A stretch of 64,000 bases of DNA from Chondrocystis sp. NIES-4102. Lineage in GTDB: Bacteria; Cyanobacteriota; Cyanobacteriia; Cyanobacteriales; Xenococcaceae. Position numbers and translations under genes: made by a program. Shown piece after piece: positions 43,916 through 53,510 of this stretch (its first letter is position 1; the number at the start of each line of letters is the position of its first letter). The notes below the pieces were generated by a model. That model worked only from the letters and a program-made list of their open reading frames with translations. It was not told where the DNA came from and ran no database searches. The stretch lies in contig AP018281.1 of assembly GCA_002368355.1 (NCBI GenBank), positions 3,844,001 to 3,908,000 on the forward strand. The letters run 5' to 3'.

Positions 43916-44720
43916 TTGTTATTAGAATTAATCAACTCAAATCAGCCTTTTCAATGGAAACATTTTGAAGGGGAAATTATTTTACTCTGCGTTCGCTGGT
44001 ATCTTAAATATGCTTTAAGTTACAGAAACCTGGAAGAAATGATGATGGAAAGGGGGCTAAAAGTAGACCACACTACTATTTATAAATGGGTAATTATTGA
44101 TGATCCTCAAATAGAAAAAAGAAGTCGCAAATATCTTAAGTCTATTAATGACTCTTGGCGAGTTGACAAGAGATATATTAAGGTTAAAGAGAAGTGGAAA
44201 TATTTGTATCGTGCAGTAGATAGTAATGGCGAAACTTTCGACTTTATGTTCAGTGCTAAGAGAGACAGTCTAGCAGCTAAAAGATTTTTAACTAAAGTCC
44301 CAAAAGCTAAACATAACAAGCAAATAGGAGTAATAAATGTAGATAAAAATGCAGCTTACTCTATAGCATTTGAAAAATTAAAACAAGCAAGACTTTTATC
44401 TAATGAGTGTGAGTTGAGACAGAGTAAATATCCGAATAATATAATCAAACAAGACTGTTTCGGTCGCTTGCGAAACAGTGCCTTCCACACTATAGATTTC
44501 CCAAAAAGGTAACTAAATATAAATCATATTTTCAAGATTTTCATACAGCGTGGCGAACATTAAAAGGATATGAAATTGAGAACGTGATGTCGGAGGCAAT
44601 TGTGACATTTTAGCTGTCCGTATGAATGCCATTCGTAAAGGTTAAATTAAAAATATAGCGAAAGGGGATATTTTAGGGCAAAGAGATTTTATTCATTCTC
44701 TCTTTGGGATTACTGTTTAA
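43916..44720 (+). pseudogene. IS6-family transposase remnant
   Basis: FQWKHFEGEIILLCVRWYL, SYRNLEEMMMERGLKVDHTT and YIKVKEKWKYLYRAVDSNGE identify IS6/IS240-type TnpA. The first Asp (WRVD) and second Asp (NVDKN) of the DDE triad are present; the position of the catalytic Glu reads Lys (IIKQD). After 44460 the frame changes: FHTAWRTLKGYEIENVM, then broken pieces RMNAIRKG and NIAKGDILGQRDFIHSLFGI to 44720. The usual start ATG is absent. Confidence 0.8.
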
Positions 44721-44861
44721 AAACTTAGTGAATAACTAATTTTTTCTGTATAATTTATTTTTGGCAACAGAACCATATTGAAAGCTTTTCTTTTCTCATC
44801 TACCGCTATCAAGTGCAATGTATTTTGAAAATAATAATGATGCTACATTGGAAGAGCTAAC

Positions 44862-45080
44862 ATGGATGACGTTGTCATCATGGAGTGTACTTTCCACGGA
44901 GTCAATTTCACTAAAGCTACTTTGCAAAGAGCCAGAATAGAGATGACTTGTTTGACTAATGGCATTTTCATCAAGACCGACTTGACTAATGTTGATTGGA
45001 GAGGCATCGATACTGACCGTGCTATTTTCTACAAAACGATTATGCCCGACGGTAATATTAGGAATCTCAATTGCGGATAG
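44862..45080 (+). pseudogene. C-terminal fragment of a pentapeptide-repeat protein
   Basis: 72 codons of pentapeptides: VNFTKATLQRARIEM, LTNGIFIKTDLTNVD, ending FYKTIMPDGNIRN. Four more in-frame codons upstream (G-R-A-N) also fit the repeat, then a stop. The T-x-M-P-D-G end matches the two antisense pentapeptide ORFs at 21112 and 34224, so the three belong to one family. The N-terminal KITADEL-type part is missing. Confidence 0.6.
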
Positions 45081-45265
45081 TATTGGTTCGGTTAGCTAAC
45101 AATAAAAAATAGCCCAAAAAGCTTTTACCAAGATATCTTTAGCCTATTAGTTAAGCCATAGCCCTTTACCCTTTATGATTTTAGCTAATATTACTACTAT
45201 AGCTTCTAGCTTTTATTTCCTCCTGACTCCTGACTCCCTACCCAAACCCCAAGTTGAAACTACTT

Positions 45266-45299
45266 AAAAACCGTAAGATGAGTAACTCCCACCTTACGG
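45266..45299 (-). terminator. Rho-independent terminator of the RTX gene
   Basis: On the minus strand CCGTAAG and CTTACGG form a perfect 7-base stem with a 15-base loop, followed by five T residues. It begins 32 bases after the stop of the gene at 45331. Confidence 0.85.
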
Positions 45300-45330
45300 C
45301 ATTAATGCAAAATTTAATTAAGACAAAATA

Positions 45331-46002
45331 CTACATTAATTCGTAGTCGCCATTGCTGCTTTTTTCTACATCTAGACTACTCATATTGCCGATGTTGTTT
45401 AAATCAACAACCGCCATATTGTTGTAATATAAAATACCATTTTGGGAGTTGAAAGATAATTGGTCATTATCGCTTACCCCTTCAACGACTAAACTATCTT
45501 CACCAACAGTAAAGTCTCCAATTCTACTAATAGCGTTAGAAGCAAAATGGCTAACATCAAAAGCAAAGACATCTGCGCCACTGTTGCCAAACAAAATATC
45601 GTTACCAGTACCGCCAATAATGGTGTCATTGCCATCACCGCCATTAATGGTATCATCACCAAATCCACCCATCAGGGAGTCATTGCCAAAGCCACCAAAA
45701 ATAACGTCATTGCCATCACCGCTATCAATGGAATCGTTACCATCTGCACCAAAAATAACATCTCTACCTCCTTCGCCGAAGATAAAGTCATCACCTTTGC
45801 CACCGTTAATAAAGTCGCCTCCGAGACCTGCTTGAATCAAGTCATTGCCTGCGCCACCGTCGATTAAATCAGGACCAGCTTTAGCATCGATAAAATCTCC
45901 CAGCTCTTTACCAAATAGGGAATTAAAGCCATCCGTGCCGATTAAATCTAAACCGTCTCCAACAAATCCAGAGGTATCTATTGGGCTAATAATTGAGGAC
46001 AT
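45331..46002 (-). CDS. RTX-type calcium-binding protein
   Basis: 223 residues. Residues about 45-150 are tandem G-G-x-G-N/D-D-x nonapeptides ([36 protein letters not shown]) that fold as a calcium-filled parallel beta-roll. The C-terminus (about 155-223) is the usual non-repeat tail that carries the type I secretion signal. There is no catalytic domain, so it may be a small surface or matrix protein. The N-terminal [12 protein letters not shown] lacks a Sec signal, as expected. Its own terminator follows. Confidence 0.88.
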   Translation of the reverse strand: MSSIISPIDTSGFVGDGLDLIGTDGFNSLFGKELGDFIDAKAGPDLIDGGAGNDLIQAGLGGDFINGGKGDDFIFGEGGRDVIFGADGNDSIDSGDGNDVIFGGFGNDSLMGGFGDDTINGGDGNDTIIGGTGNDILFGNSGADVFAFDVSHFASNAISRIGDFTVGEDSLVVEGVSDNDQLSFNSQNGILYYNNMAVVDLNNIGNMSSLDVEKSSNGDYELM

Positions 46003-46076
46003 AATATTTGAGATAATGCGTAGTTAATTTAACTACTTCATTTATATTTTCTTTTTTATTTTTTGCCAATAATTCA

Positions 46077-46766
46077 TTATGAAATTGGTTTAATTATTAT
46101 TTTTCCTGCACACAATATTTGTTGAGGGTCGAAAATCAATTGTTCTATCAGAACATCAGAGCCTAAATTAATTGGCAATGGGTGTTCAAGCCTCTGTAAT
46201 CCTACAGAAATATCCGTAATCTCCACAGTATTTAAATTGAGTGTGTGAGGATTATCTAAAGCAAATTGAGTAAATAATTTAATTGGCTGAATCTTACCTT
46301 GAGCATCTCGGTATATTCCCGTAAAATCAAAGCCTTGGGGTGCGATCGCGATATTTTCCCAGGTAATTGTCGAGTTAATCAATTTATTATTTATAGTCTC
46401 TATATTTAAAATTATTTGCCAAAGGTCATTTAAAGCACTTTGTAAGAGTGGAGAAGCTAAAGAAGCTTGAAGATCATCGCTATTTAAACTTAATTTAACC
46501 TCTACTATAATTGGTTCTAATAATTGCCAAGGTTTTTGTTTCAAAACTTCAGATAAATTAAATTTAATGTCTGCGCCTTTGATTGCTACACTCTCTAAAA
46601 AAAGTCCCTGATAAACAGTATTGGTACAGGATAATAATAGTCCAGGGATATTACCTTGAAGAATTTGGCTATTCTTACCTAAAATTGAAATTTGCAAATC
46701 TTCTGTATGGGTAAGTTGCGATCGCAGATAAAGTTTAAAGGCGGTAGATAATAATTTATTAATCAC
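46077..46766 (-). CDS. DUF2993 (LmeA-like) protein
   Basis: 229 residues with the cyanobacterial DUF2993 pattern: KLYLRSQLTHTEDLQISILG near the start, GNIPGLLLSCTNTVYQGL, and NLSEVLKQKPWQLLEPIIVE. The family resembles the lipid-binding mycobacterial LmeA, and members are thought to act at membranes; the role in cyanobacteria is not established. Start ATG 46766. It is divergent from the pseudouridine synthase at 46957. Confidence 0.75.
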   Translation of the reverse strand: MINKLLSTAFKLYLRSQLTHTEDLQISILGKNSQILQGNIPGLLLSCTNTVYQGLFLESVAIKGADIKFNLSEVLKQKPWQLLEPIIVEVKLSLNSDDLQASLASPLLQSALNDLWQIILNIETINNKLINSTITWENIAIAPQGFDFTGIYRDAQGKIQPIKLFTQFALDNPHTLNLNTVEITDISVGLQRLEHPLPINLGSDVLIEQLIFDPQQILCAGKIIIKPIS

Positions 46767-46956
46767 TAGATAGATGCTAAAAAATCAACAATCAGACAAT
46801 AATAAAAGTTAGAAATAGATAACAATTTCTACAATTGCCTGATACTTTATCACTTTTTTTTGGGAAGTATATAAATAGCTCACATAAGTCGGGAGATTGG
46901 TACAAGCATTTATGTAAAATAAAAATTTACATGGCTTATATAATATCTCTTTATTA

Positions 46957-47718
46957 ATGACTCAACGAGTGCAAAAAGTTTTGTCCCAGTGGGGTATAGC
47001 CTCACGACGCAAAGCAGAAACCATGATTTTAGCAGGTAGAATTAAGATTAACGGTCAAACAGCTAAATTAGGAGACAAAGTAGATTTATCAACTGATGTT
47101 TTATGCGTAGATGATCAAGTAATCGGCAATAAACAGCGTCCGCAATTACTTTATATATTACTAAATAAACCTCCAGGTGTAGTTTCTACTTGTGCCGATC
47201 CTCAAAATCGTTCTACCGTGATTGATTTATTACCTGCAAACCTATCTCAAGGTACAGGAATTCATCCAGTTGGTAGACTAGATTTTGCCTCTAGTGGAGC
47301 TTTAATTCTTACTAATGATGGTGATCTTACCCTAGGATTAACTCATCCTCGCTACCATCTGCCTAAAACCTATCTTGTAGATTTAGATCGTCCTCTGACA
47401 CAAGCAGACTTAAAACTATGGAGTTTAGGCGTTAAATTGGACGGCAGAAAAACTCTACCCGCTAAAATTAAATTAATTAAGTCTGATCAATATAAGACAA
47501 GAATTGAAATAATTTTAACTGAGGGGAGAAATAGACAAATACGTCGTGTAGCAGAACAACTTGGTTATCAAGTTTTGAGGTTACATCGTCTAGCAATTGG
47601 CTCAATTACCTTAAAGACTTGTGATCATCTTGAATTGTCTTCAGGTCAATATAGACCTCTAGAGACAAAAGAGATTAACTTGCTTAAAAAATCTTTTAAT
47701 TTAAACCTTTTAAATTAG
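46957..47718 (+). CDS. RsuA/RluB-family pseudouridine synthase
   Basis: 253 residues. An N-terminal S4 RNA-binding domain (about 1-60, VQKVLSQWGIASRRKAE) precedes the catalytic domain with GRLDFASSG, in which Asp109 is the nucleophile-type residue, and the EGRNRQIRRVAEQLGY block. The enzyme isomerises uridine in ribosomal RNA, probably 23S as for RluB, though the exact site cannot be read from sequence. It is followed 24 bases later by the RodZ-like gene, suggesting co-transcription. Confidence 0.9.
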   Translation: MTQRVQKVLSQWGIASRRKAETMILAGRIKINGQTAKLGDKVDLSTDVLCVDDQVIGNKQRPQLLYILLNKPPGVVSTCADPQNRSTVIDLLPANLSQGTGIHPVGRLDFASSGALILTNDGDLTLGLTHPRYHLPKTYLVDLDRPLTQADLKLWSLGVKLDGRKTLPAKIKLIKSDQYKTRIEIILTEGRNRQIRRVAEQLGYQVLRLHRLAIGSITLKTCDHLELSSGQYRPLETKEINLLKKSFNLNLLN

Positions 47719-47742
47719 CTGCACAACTAAGGAGCGCAGTGT

Positions 47743-48519
47743 ATGACTAACAATAATTTAAATGCAGATTATCAACAACAACTTGCAGAAATAGGTCTTA
47801 AATTACAGCAGATTCGTACTGCTAAAAATATCTCATTGGAGACAATAGCAGCTAATACTAAAATTACTAAACGTCTTTTATCGGCGATTGAGACAGGGAA
47901 TATTCAAGAACTACCAGAGCCATTTTATATTAAAGCTTTAGTTAACAAGTTCGCCCAGGCAATAGGCGCAGAAGATGTTGAATTTGTTATCTTGTCGAAT
48001 TTAGAAACTGAAGAATCTCATCCTCAAGTAAATAGTCTAAATAAACGCCCCTATTTATTTAATTTTCAGTTGCGATCGCTGCATCTATATTGGCTTTATA
48101 TTATCTTGATTATTTTATCGGTGACAGGGATCACTATGTTGATTGAACGTCCGATTATTATTAATCAAATCCCAGAACAAGAGCCAGTTTTAGATCCCAG
48201 CGTTGCTACTTCTACATCTTCACCTGTAGCTAGTCAGCCTAAGTCTGCCCCACAATTTGTATCTAGTGCCAATAATTCTGAGTCGGTGACAGTGGGGATC
48301 AATTTACAAGAACGCTGTTGGCTGAAAGTTATGGTAGATGGTCAAGTGGCTTTTGAAGGTACTTTATCTCAAGGTACACAGCGTCAGTGGACAGGTAAAA
48401 AAGAAGTAACTATTCGGGCTGGTAATGCTGGAGGAGTAGTAATTAGTTTTAATAATGAACAACAAAAGGTTTTGGGCGCACCAGGACAGGTAGAGGAGAT
48501 TACTTACACGGTCAATTAG
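47743..48519 (+). CDS. RodZ-like protein: HTH, membrane helix, DUF4115
   Basis: 258 residues. An N-terminal Cro-type helix-turn-helix (about 14-75, LQQIRTAKNISLETIAANTK) is followed by a single membrane helix (about 114-134) and a C-terminal beta-rich DUF4115-type domain (CWLKVMVDGQVAFEGTLSQG). This is the layout of RodZ, which links MreB filaments to the envelope and shapes the cell. AAGGAG ten bases upstream of the ATG is a clear ribosome-binding site. Confidence 0.85.
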   Translation: MTNNNLNADYQQQLAEIGLKLQQIRTAKNISLETIAANTKITKRLLSAIETGNIQELPEPFYIKALVNKFAQAIGAEDVEFVILSNLETEESHPQVNSLNKRPYLFNFQLRSLHLYWLYIILIILSVTGITMLIERPIIINQIPEQEPVLDPSVATSTSSPVASQPKSAPQFVSSANNSESVTVGINLQERCWLKVMVDGQVAFEGTLSQGTQRQWTGKKEVTIRAGNAGGVVISFNNEQQKVLGAPGQVEEITYTVN

Positions 48520-48651
48520 AGAAATTGCTTTAGTGATCATTGAGAAGTACCGTAGATCAAATATGAAATCGCCCACTTTCATACTGATTATCTTGCATAA
48601 CTGATTATCATTTATTTATTCGGGAGAATATAGATAAATAAATGATTGATT

Positions 48652-50580
48652 ATGAAAACAGTATCTAAAGCCATTGATTTTGAGTCTGTTGCTATAGAAT
48701 CATTGCCTCAAGTGTGGGCATTAGTTGGGGAAAAGTATAGTAATATTATTGCTTTACAAGATCCTCATGCTAAACCTGAAGTCATTATTACTTATCGTGA
48801 TTTGGCTATTAAAATCAAACAATTTGCTGCGGGGTTACAATCTTTAGGCATTCAACCTCAAGCTAAAATTGCCTTATTTGCCGATAATAGCCCTCGTTGG
48901 TTTATTGCTGATCAAGGAATTATGACCGCAGGTGGGGTAGATGTGGTTCGTTCTTCAGGAGCAGAACAACAAGAATTAGCTTATATTTTAGAAAATAGTG
49001 ATAGTAGCGGTTTGGTGGTGGAAAATGCCAAAATTTTAGCCAAATTAGCCCCACATTTAGCTAATTTACCGATTCAACTGATTGTGCTGCTAAGTGATGA
49101 AACCCCAACTGAAGAACTATCGATCCCCATTTATAATTTTTCCCAGTTAATGCAGCTTGGGTCGGAATATACCCTCCAGCCTGTTACGCAGGATCTAGAT
49201 ACTTTAGCCACCCTGCTTTATACTTCTGGAACAACAGGTAAACCTAAAGGAGTGATGTTAACTCATGGTAATCTGTTGCATCAGGTTAAATATGTTAGAA
49301 CTGTCTTTCAACCTCAGCCTGGGGACATTTTATTATCAATTTTGCCTAGTTGGCACGCCTACGAGCGAGCAGCAGAATACTTTTTTTTGGCTCATGGCGC
49401 AACCCAAATTTATACCAATATTCGCTACTTTAAAGAGGATTTAAAACAGTTTCAACCTACTTATATGGTCGGTGTACCCCGTCTGTGGGAATCTTTATAT
49501 GATGGGGTGCAAAAACTTTTAGCTCAACAATCACAATCTCAACAAAAGTTAGTAAAGTTTTTTCTCAAACAATCTGAAAAATATATCATGGCTAAACGGA
49601 TTGCTGAGAATACCAGTTTAGAACACTTTCAGGCTTCGAGTACAGAGCGATCGCGAATGAGTTTAAAAGCCAAAACTCTCTATCCTTTTCATCTTCTAGC
49701 AGATAAATTGGTTTACCGCAAAATTCGGGCTGGCGTAGGTAATATTAAAGCTGTTTGTAGTGGTGGAGGATCGCTTGCTAAATATCTTGATGATTTCTAT
49801 CAAACCGTCGGTATTGATGTTTTTGTGGGGTATGGACTAACTGAAACTTCCCCCATTACTAATGCTCGAACTCCCCAGCATAATGTCCGTGGTTCAGCAG
49901 GAAAACCTTTACCAGAAACCGAAATTAAAATTGTTGATCCCCAAACTCGTCAACCCCTACCTCAAGGTGAACGAGGCTTAGTTTTAATTCGTGGTACTCA
50001 AGTAATGCAAGGGTATTATAAAAATCCTGAAGCAACCGCCAAAGCGATCGATGCCGAAAAGTGGTTTGATAGTGGAGATATCGGGTGGGTAACTCCTGAT
50101 AATGATTTAGTGTTAACAGGGCGTGCTAAAGATACCATTGTCCTAACTAATGGTGAAAACATCGAACCACAGCCAATTGAAGATGCTTGTGTCAGAAGTA
50201 AATATATAGACCAAATTATCTTACTCGGTCAAGATCAACGCGCTTTAGGAGCTTTAATTGTTCCTAATTTAGATAATCTACAGCAATGGGTAACAGAACA
50301 GAAGTTGGATCTAAAATTACCAACTCAAGATAGTTCGATGGCAGAAATTACCCAAAGTGATCTCGCTGATCAAAAGATTATTAATTTATATCGTCAAGAA
50401 TTAAATCGTGAAGTCCAAAATCGCCCTGGCTATCGCGCTGATGACCGTATCGCCACATTCCGTTTAATTGTTGAACCTTTTTCCCAAGCAAATGGCACTA
50501 TGACTCAAACTTTCAAAATCAAGCGTCCTGTTATTGCAGATAAATATCAAGATCTGATTAGTCAAATGTTTTCTAGTTAA
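48652..50580 (+). CDS. Long-chain acyl-CoA/acyl-ACP synthetase (AMP-forming)
   Basis: 642 residues from the ATG at 48652; an upstream TTG is unlikely. Contains the adenylation P-loop LYTSGTTGKPKGVMLTHGN, GYGLTETSP, and WFDSGDIGWVTPDNDLVLTGR with the usual adenylation-domain Asp. It has the lineage pattern of cyanobacterial acyl-ACP synthetase (Aas), which recycles free fatty acids by activating them with ATP. CoA versus ACP as acceptor cannot be told by eye. It stands alone between the RodZ-like gene and ylqD. Confidence 0.9.
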   Translation: MKTVSKAIDFESVAIESLPQVWALVGEKYSNIIALQDPHAKPEVIITYRDLAIKIKQFAAGLQSLGIQPQAKIALFADNSPRWFIADQGIMTAGGVDVVRSSGAEQQELAYILENSDSSGLVVENAKILAKLAPHLANLPIQLIVLLSDETPTEELSIPIYNFSQLMQLGSEYTLQPVTQDLDTLATLLYTSGTTGKPKGVMLTHGNLLHQVKYVRTVFQPQPGDILLSILPSWHAYERAAEYFFLAHGATQIYTNIRYFKEDLKQFQPTYMVGVPRLWESLYDGVQKLLAQQSQSQQKLVKFFLKQSEKYIMAKRIAENTSLEHFQASSTERSRMSLKAKTLYPFHLLADKLVYRKIRAGVGNIKAVCSGGGSLAKYLDDFYQTVGIDVFVGYGLTETSPITNARTPQHNVRGSAGKPLPETEIKIVDPQTRQPLPQGERGLVLIRGTQVMQGYYKNPEATAKAIDAEKWFDSGDIGWVTPDNDLVLTGRAKDTIVLTNGENIEPQPIEDACVRSKYIDQIILLGQDQRALGALIVPNLDNLQQWVTEQKLDLKLPTQDSSMAEITQSDLADQKIINLYRQELNREVQNRPGYRADDRIATFRLIVEPFSQANGTMTQTFKIKRPVIADKYQDLISQMFSS

Positions 50581-50701
50581 TCAGCGATTTTTAAGGTACA
50601 ACTAAAAAGATTAAAAATTCAGGCAATTACCCCATTAAACTACTAAAAGCCTGTAATCTTTAAGCTGCCATATCAAGAATATATAGCCAGGAAGCAAAAT
50701 T

Positions 50702-51151
50702 ATGGATTACACTAACGCCAGTTTATTATTAAAACGCCCAGTAACAGTAAAAGCTATTGTTACAGTTCAATGGAAAGAAGAAGTTACCCAACAACTACAA
50801 AAACAAATTGCTCAAATAGACCAACAAATGCAGCAATTAGAAATGCAGGGGAAAAGAACTATTGAAGAAATTTCTAAACAGGTACAAGATCCTACTGGCA
50901 TTCAGATTAAAAAGCAGATAGAAAATATTCAAGGGCAAATAAACCAAAAAAGAGCAGAAATGCTAGACAAAAAAAATCAATTTTTACAACAACTACAGCA
51001 AATCCAACTTTTAGAATTAGATCAAGAAGTAGTTCAAGCACAAATGGAAAGCTTCTTTCGCTTAGAAAAAGGTGACAACTTAGTCAAAAAACTCAATGTT
51101 GAAGTGGTAATAAGAGATGGAGTGGTTGAAGAAATTAGAGGGGAACTTTAA
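50702..51151 (+). CDS. YlqD-like coiled-coil protein
   Basis: 149 residues. A short N-terminal strand region (ASLLLKRPVTVKAIVTVQWK) is followed by a long Gln-rich coiled coil (about 25-115) and a C-terminal GDNLVKKLNVEVVIRDGVVE, the pattern of the YlqD family. Function unknown in cyanobacteria. No signal peptide or membrane segment. Confidence 0.8.
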   Translation: MDYTNASLLLKRPVTVKAIVTVQWKEEVTQQLQKQIAQIDQQMQQLEMQGKRTIEEISKQVQDPTGIQIKKQIENIQGQINQKRAEMLDKKNQFLQQLQQIQLLELDQEVVQAQMESFFRLEKGDNLVKKLNVEVVIRDGVVEEIRGEL

Positions 51152-51293
51152 AATCCGCAGCAAAATGTTGCTTTGTTCAATAATTATGATAGTGAGGGCA
51201 GCCAAAAACTTAAACCTTTTTAAAGACTATTGTCTTGAGAAAACGATACCCTGAGAATTAATAAAGAAAGTTGCTATGTATTGAGGAAGCAAG

Positions 51294-52316
51294 TTGAATA
51301 CGAAAGCGATCGCTGAACGTACCCCAAGGGTAATCGCCCAAAATCCTGCTAGGGTTATTTGTTTAGGGGAAATATTGTTGGATTGTCTTGCTGATGAATT
51401 GGGAAAATCTGTATTAGAAGTTAAATCTTGGACTCCCTATCCAGGAGGCGCACCTGCAAATGTGGCTTGCGCTTTAGCTAAATTAGGAACTCCCTCGGCA
51501 TTTATTGGTTGTGTTGGTAAAGATGCGGAGGGTCAAGAATTAGTTCAATTGCTACAAACGATAGGGGTTAATACTTCGGGAATACAATATAGTGATCAGT
51601 TCCCCACAAGACAAATATATGTTACTCGAACAGATAATGGCGATCGCTCTTTTGCAGGCTTTGGTGATCGATCACCCGATCAGTTTGCTGATGCCTATTT
51701 GCAAGCTAAATATTTACCACCAGAATTATTTTTAGAAGCTGAATTTTTGGTGTTGGGTACTTTAGAACTTGCTTACCCTCAAGCTAGAGAAGCTGTTTTT
51801 CGGGCTTTGGATTTGGCTGAAACCTATCATCTCAAGATAATTTTAGATATTAATTGGCGACCAATGTTTTGGCTTAATGAGTCTGAAGCTTTACCCCTAA
51901 TTCAAAAGCTTTTACATTATGTTGATTTTTTAAAATTATCCGCCCAAGAAGCTAAATGGTTATTTAATACTGCTGATGCTGGGGTTATTTCTCATCGTAT
52001 CGGCTCTGTCGAAGGGGTACTAGTTACTGACGGCGATGCTCAAGTAAGTTATTGTCTTAGCGACAATGAAGGCACAATTAAACCTATACAAATAGTTTCT
52101 AAAGATACAACAGGTGCAGGGGATGCTTTTTTGGCAGGTTTTATTCATAAGTTAGCCAGAGAAACTACTCGAAAGCTAAATGATCCCCAAATAGCAGCTA
52201 ATATTGTAAGTTATGCTTGTGCTGTTGGAGGATTGACGACTACTAAATCTGGCGCGATCGCTGCTCAACCCACTGATCAAGAAGTTGCCGAATTTATGGC
52301 TGGGCATAAGGTTTGA
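51294..52316 (+). CDS. PfkB-family carbohydrate kinase (fructokinase type)
   Basis: 340 residues. Signature 1 is seen as GGAPANVACALAKLG with the downstream GCVGKD, and signature 2 as DTTGAGDAFLAGF, whose Asp is the catalytic base. The order and YPGGAPANV wording match bacterial fructokinases, which phosphorylate fructose with ATP. The start is TTG at 51294 with GAGGA six bases upstream; no ATG is available in frame. A hairpin lies just after the stop. Confidence 0.85.
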   Translation: MNTKAIAERTPRVIAQNPARVICLGEILLDCLADELGKSVLEVKSWTPYPGGAPANVACALAKLGTPSAFIGCVGKDAEGQELVQLLQTIGVNTSGIQYSDQFPTRQIYVTRTDNGDRSFAGFGDRSPDQFADAYLQAKYLPPELFLEAEFLVLGTLELAYPQAREAVFRALDLAETYHLKIILDINWRPMFWLNESEALPLIQKLLHYVDFLKLSAQEAKWLFNTADAGVISHRIGSVEGVLVTDGDAQVSYCLSDNEGTIKPIQIVSKDTTGAGDAFLAGFIHKLARETTRKLNDPQIAANIVSYACAVGGLTTTKSGAIAAQPTDQEVAEFMAGHKV

Positions 52317-52331
52317 AACCAGTTGATATAA

Positions 52332-52368
52332 GAGAGCCGAAAACTTGCCGTGTTTCCTTTCGACTCTC
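52332..52368 (+). terminator. Probable terminator after the PfkB kinase gene
   Basis: GAGAG-C-CGAAA (52332-52342) pairs with TTTCG-A-CTCTC (52358-52368) with one mismatch, followed by AATTTTG. The T run is short. It lies between convergent genes. Confidence 0.5.
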
Positions 52369-52443
52369 GAATTTTGTTCCCTCCTCACACGCCAGCGATC
52401 ATAATCAAGGGGATTAGGTTTGTCAAGATTATTTTTAAATAGC

Positions 52444-53466
52444 TTATAAACTCCTCGGCGCAATTACCTTGAGTTTTTCTTGCAAGATTTTTTCTAGCCA
52501 ATATCTTACTAGAGCAATTAAACCTAAACGGGCGATCGCTATATTGGGGGTAGTTATGGCTACTTCACCTAAAAATCTACACTCAGCCTGAAATATTTCA
52601 CTGGCTACACTTAAATTCATACCTAATTTTACCCAGTTATCCGACTTATTGGCATTGGCAAAGGCATCTATCACTATTGATAACTGTTGTAGTAAATAGT
52701 ATTCTGATGCTCCCTCTAGGCAGAAGTTTTGTTGTTGATCTAGCCAAGAAATCGATAAAGGATCTTGGATTTGCCAAGTATGATCATTTGAGTCTTTTTT
52801 AAAAGCAATTAATTTGGCTTGCTCCCCTAGGCGCAGTAATGAGCAACAACGGGCGTGGGCATATTGTATTGGTAAGATGTTTGCCTTCTTGGCTGCATTA
52901 GATATGCTTTGATCTGTCGCATCGATGAGATTTACGTTAGAAACCGATGCTTGAATTGCATAAGTGTTTAAACCAATCATTAATTGTTGTAACCAAGTAG
53001 ATAGAGCTTGAGGAGTTAAGTAAAAATTTAGCCAACCATCAGCAGCTATTTCAATTCCTAATTTTAAATTGGGTTCAATGGTATTGTGATCATGGTTTAG
53101 AGTTAATAATTCAAGCAAATTTTTGGCAATTGTGATTGAAAAAAGTGATGAGTAACGAGTTAAAGTAAAACTAATTGGTGAACTATAGACAATTGCTGTT
53201 ATTGACGGTTTAAATAAAATTTGATTACCTTGATTTTTTAAGGGTAATATTTGTCCAACAGAACATGAAAGTATCCCGTTAGCGTCGATGATAGTCGGAA
53301 AAAACCTAGAATCAAGTGGGAGATTCCAGCGTTGCTGATACAAATTAAGAGTTTGTAATAACCTTTCTGCTAATAAACTTCTAAGAGAAATAACAGCCTG
53401 TTCCTGAGTCAATCTAACTTTAAAAAAGTTATGTGAAAAAGTATTTTTTGATACATTGCTATCCAT
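52444..53466 (-). CDS. DALR anticodon-binding domain protein without synthetase core
   Basis: 340 residues. The C-terminal third contains QYAHARCCSLLRLGEQ, the characteristic helix of the DALR anticodon-binding domain of arginyl-tRNA synthetase. The HIGH and KMSKS catalytic motifs are absent, and the N-terminal 200 residues show no recognisable fold. Cyanobacterial genomes carry such orphan DALR proteins; the role is unknown, perhaps tRNA binding. It is divergent from the Crp/Fnr regulator with only 44 bases between start codons, so the two share a promoter region. Confidence 0.75.
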   Translation of the reverse strand: MDSNVSKNTFSHNFFKVRLTQEQAVISLRSLLAERLLQTLNLYQQRWNLPLDSRFFPTIIDANGILSCSVGQILPLKNQGNQILFKPSITAIVYSSPISFTLTRYSSLFSITIAKNLLELLTLNHDHNTIEPNLKLGIEIAADGWLNFYLTPQALSTWLQQLMIGLNTYAIQASVSNVNLIDATDQSISNAAKKANILPIQYAHARCCSLLRLGEQAKLIAFKKDSNDHTWQIQDPLSISWLDQQQNFCLEGASEYYLLQQLSIVIDAFANANKSDNWVKLGMNLSVASEIFQAECRFLGEVAITTPNIAIARLGLIALVRYWLEKILQEKLKVIAPRSL

Positions 53467-53510
53467 GTAGAATCAAATATGCATTGCTATATTATTTTGC
53501 CTCCTAACCT

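Noticed and set aside
45449-45867. Long plus-strand ORFs opposite the RTX gene
   Set aside because: Glycine/aspartate-rich repeats give proline/serine-rich open antisense frames by composition alone; no start signal or family match. Also a caution for the antisense pentapeptide claim, which therefore rests on its start, ribosome-binding site and canonical ends.
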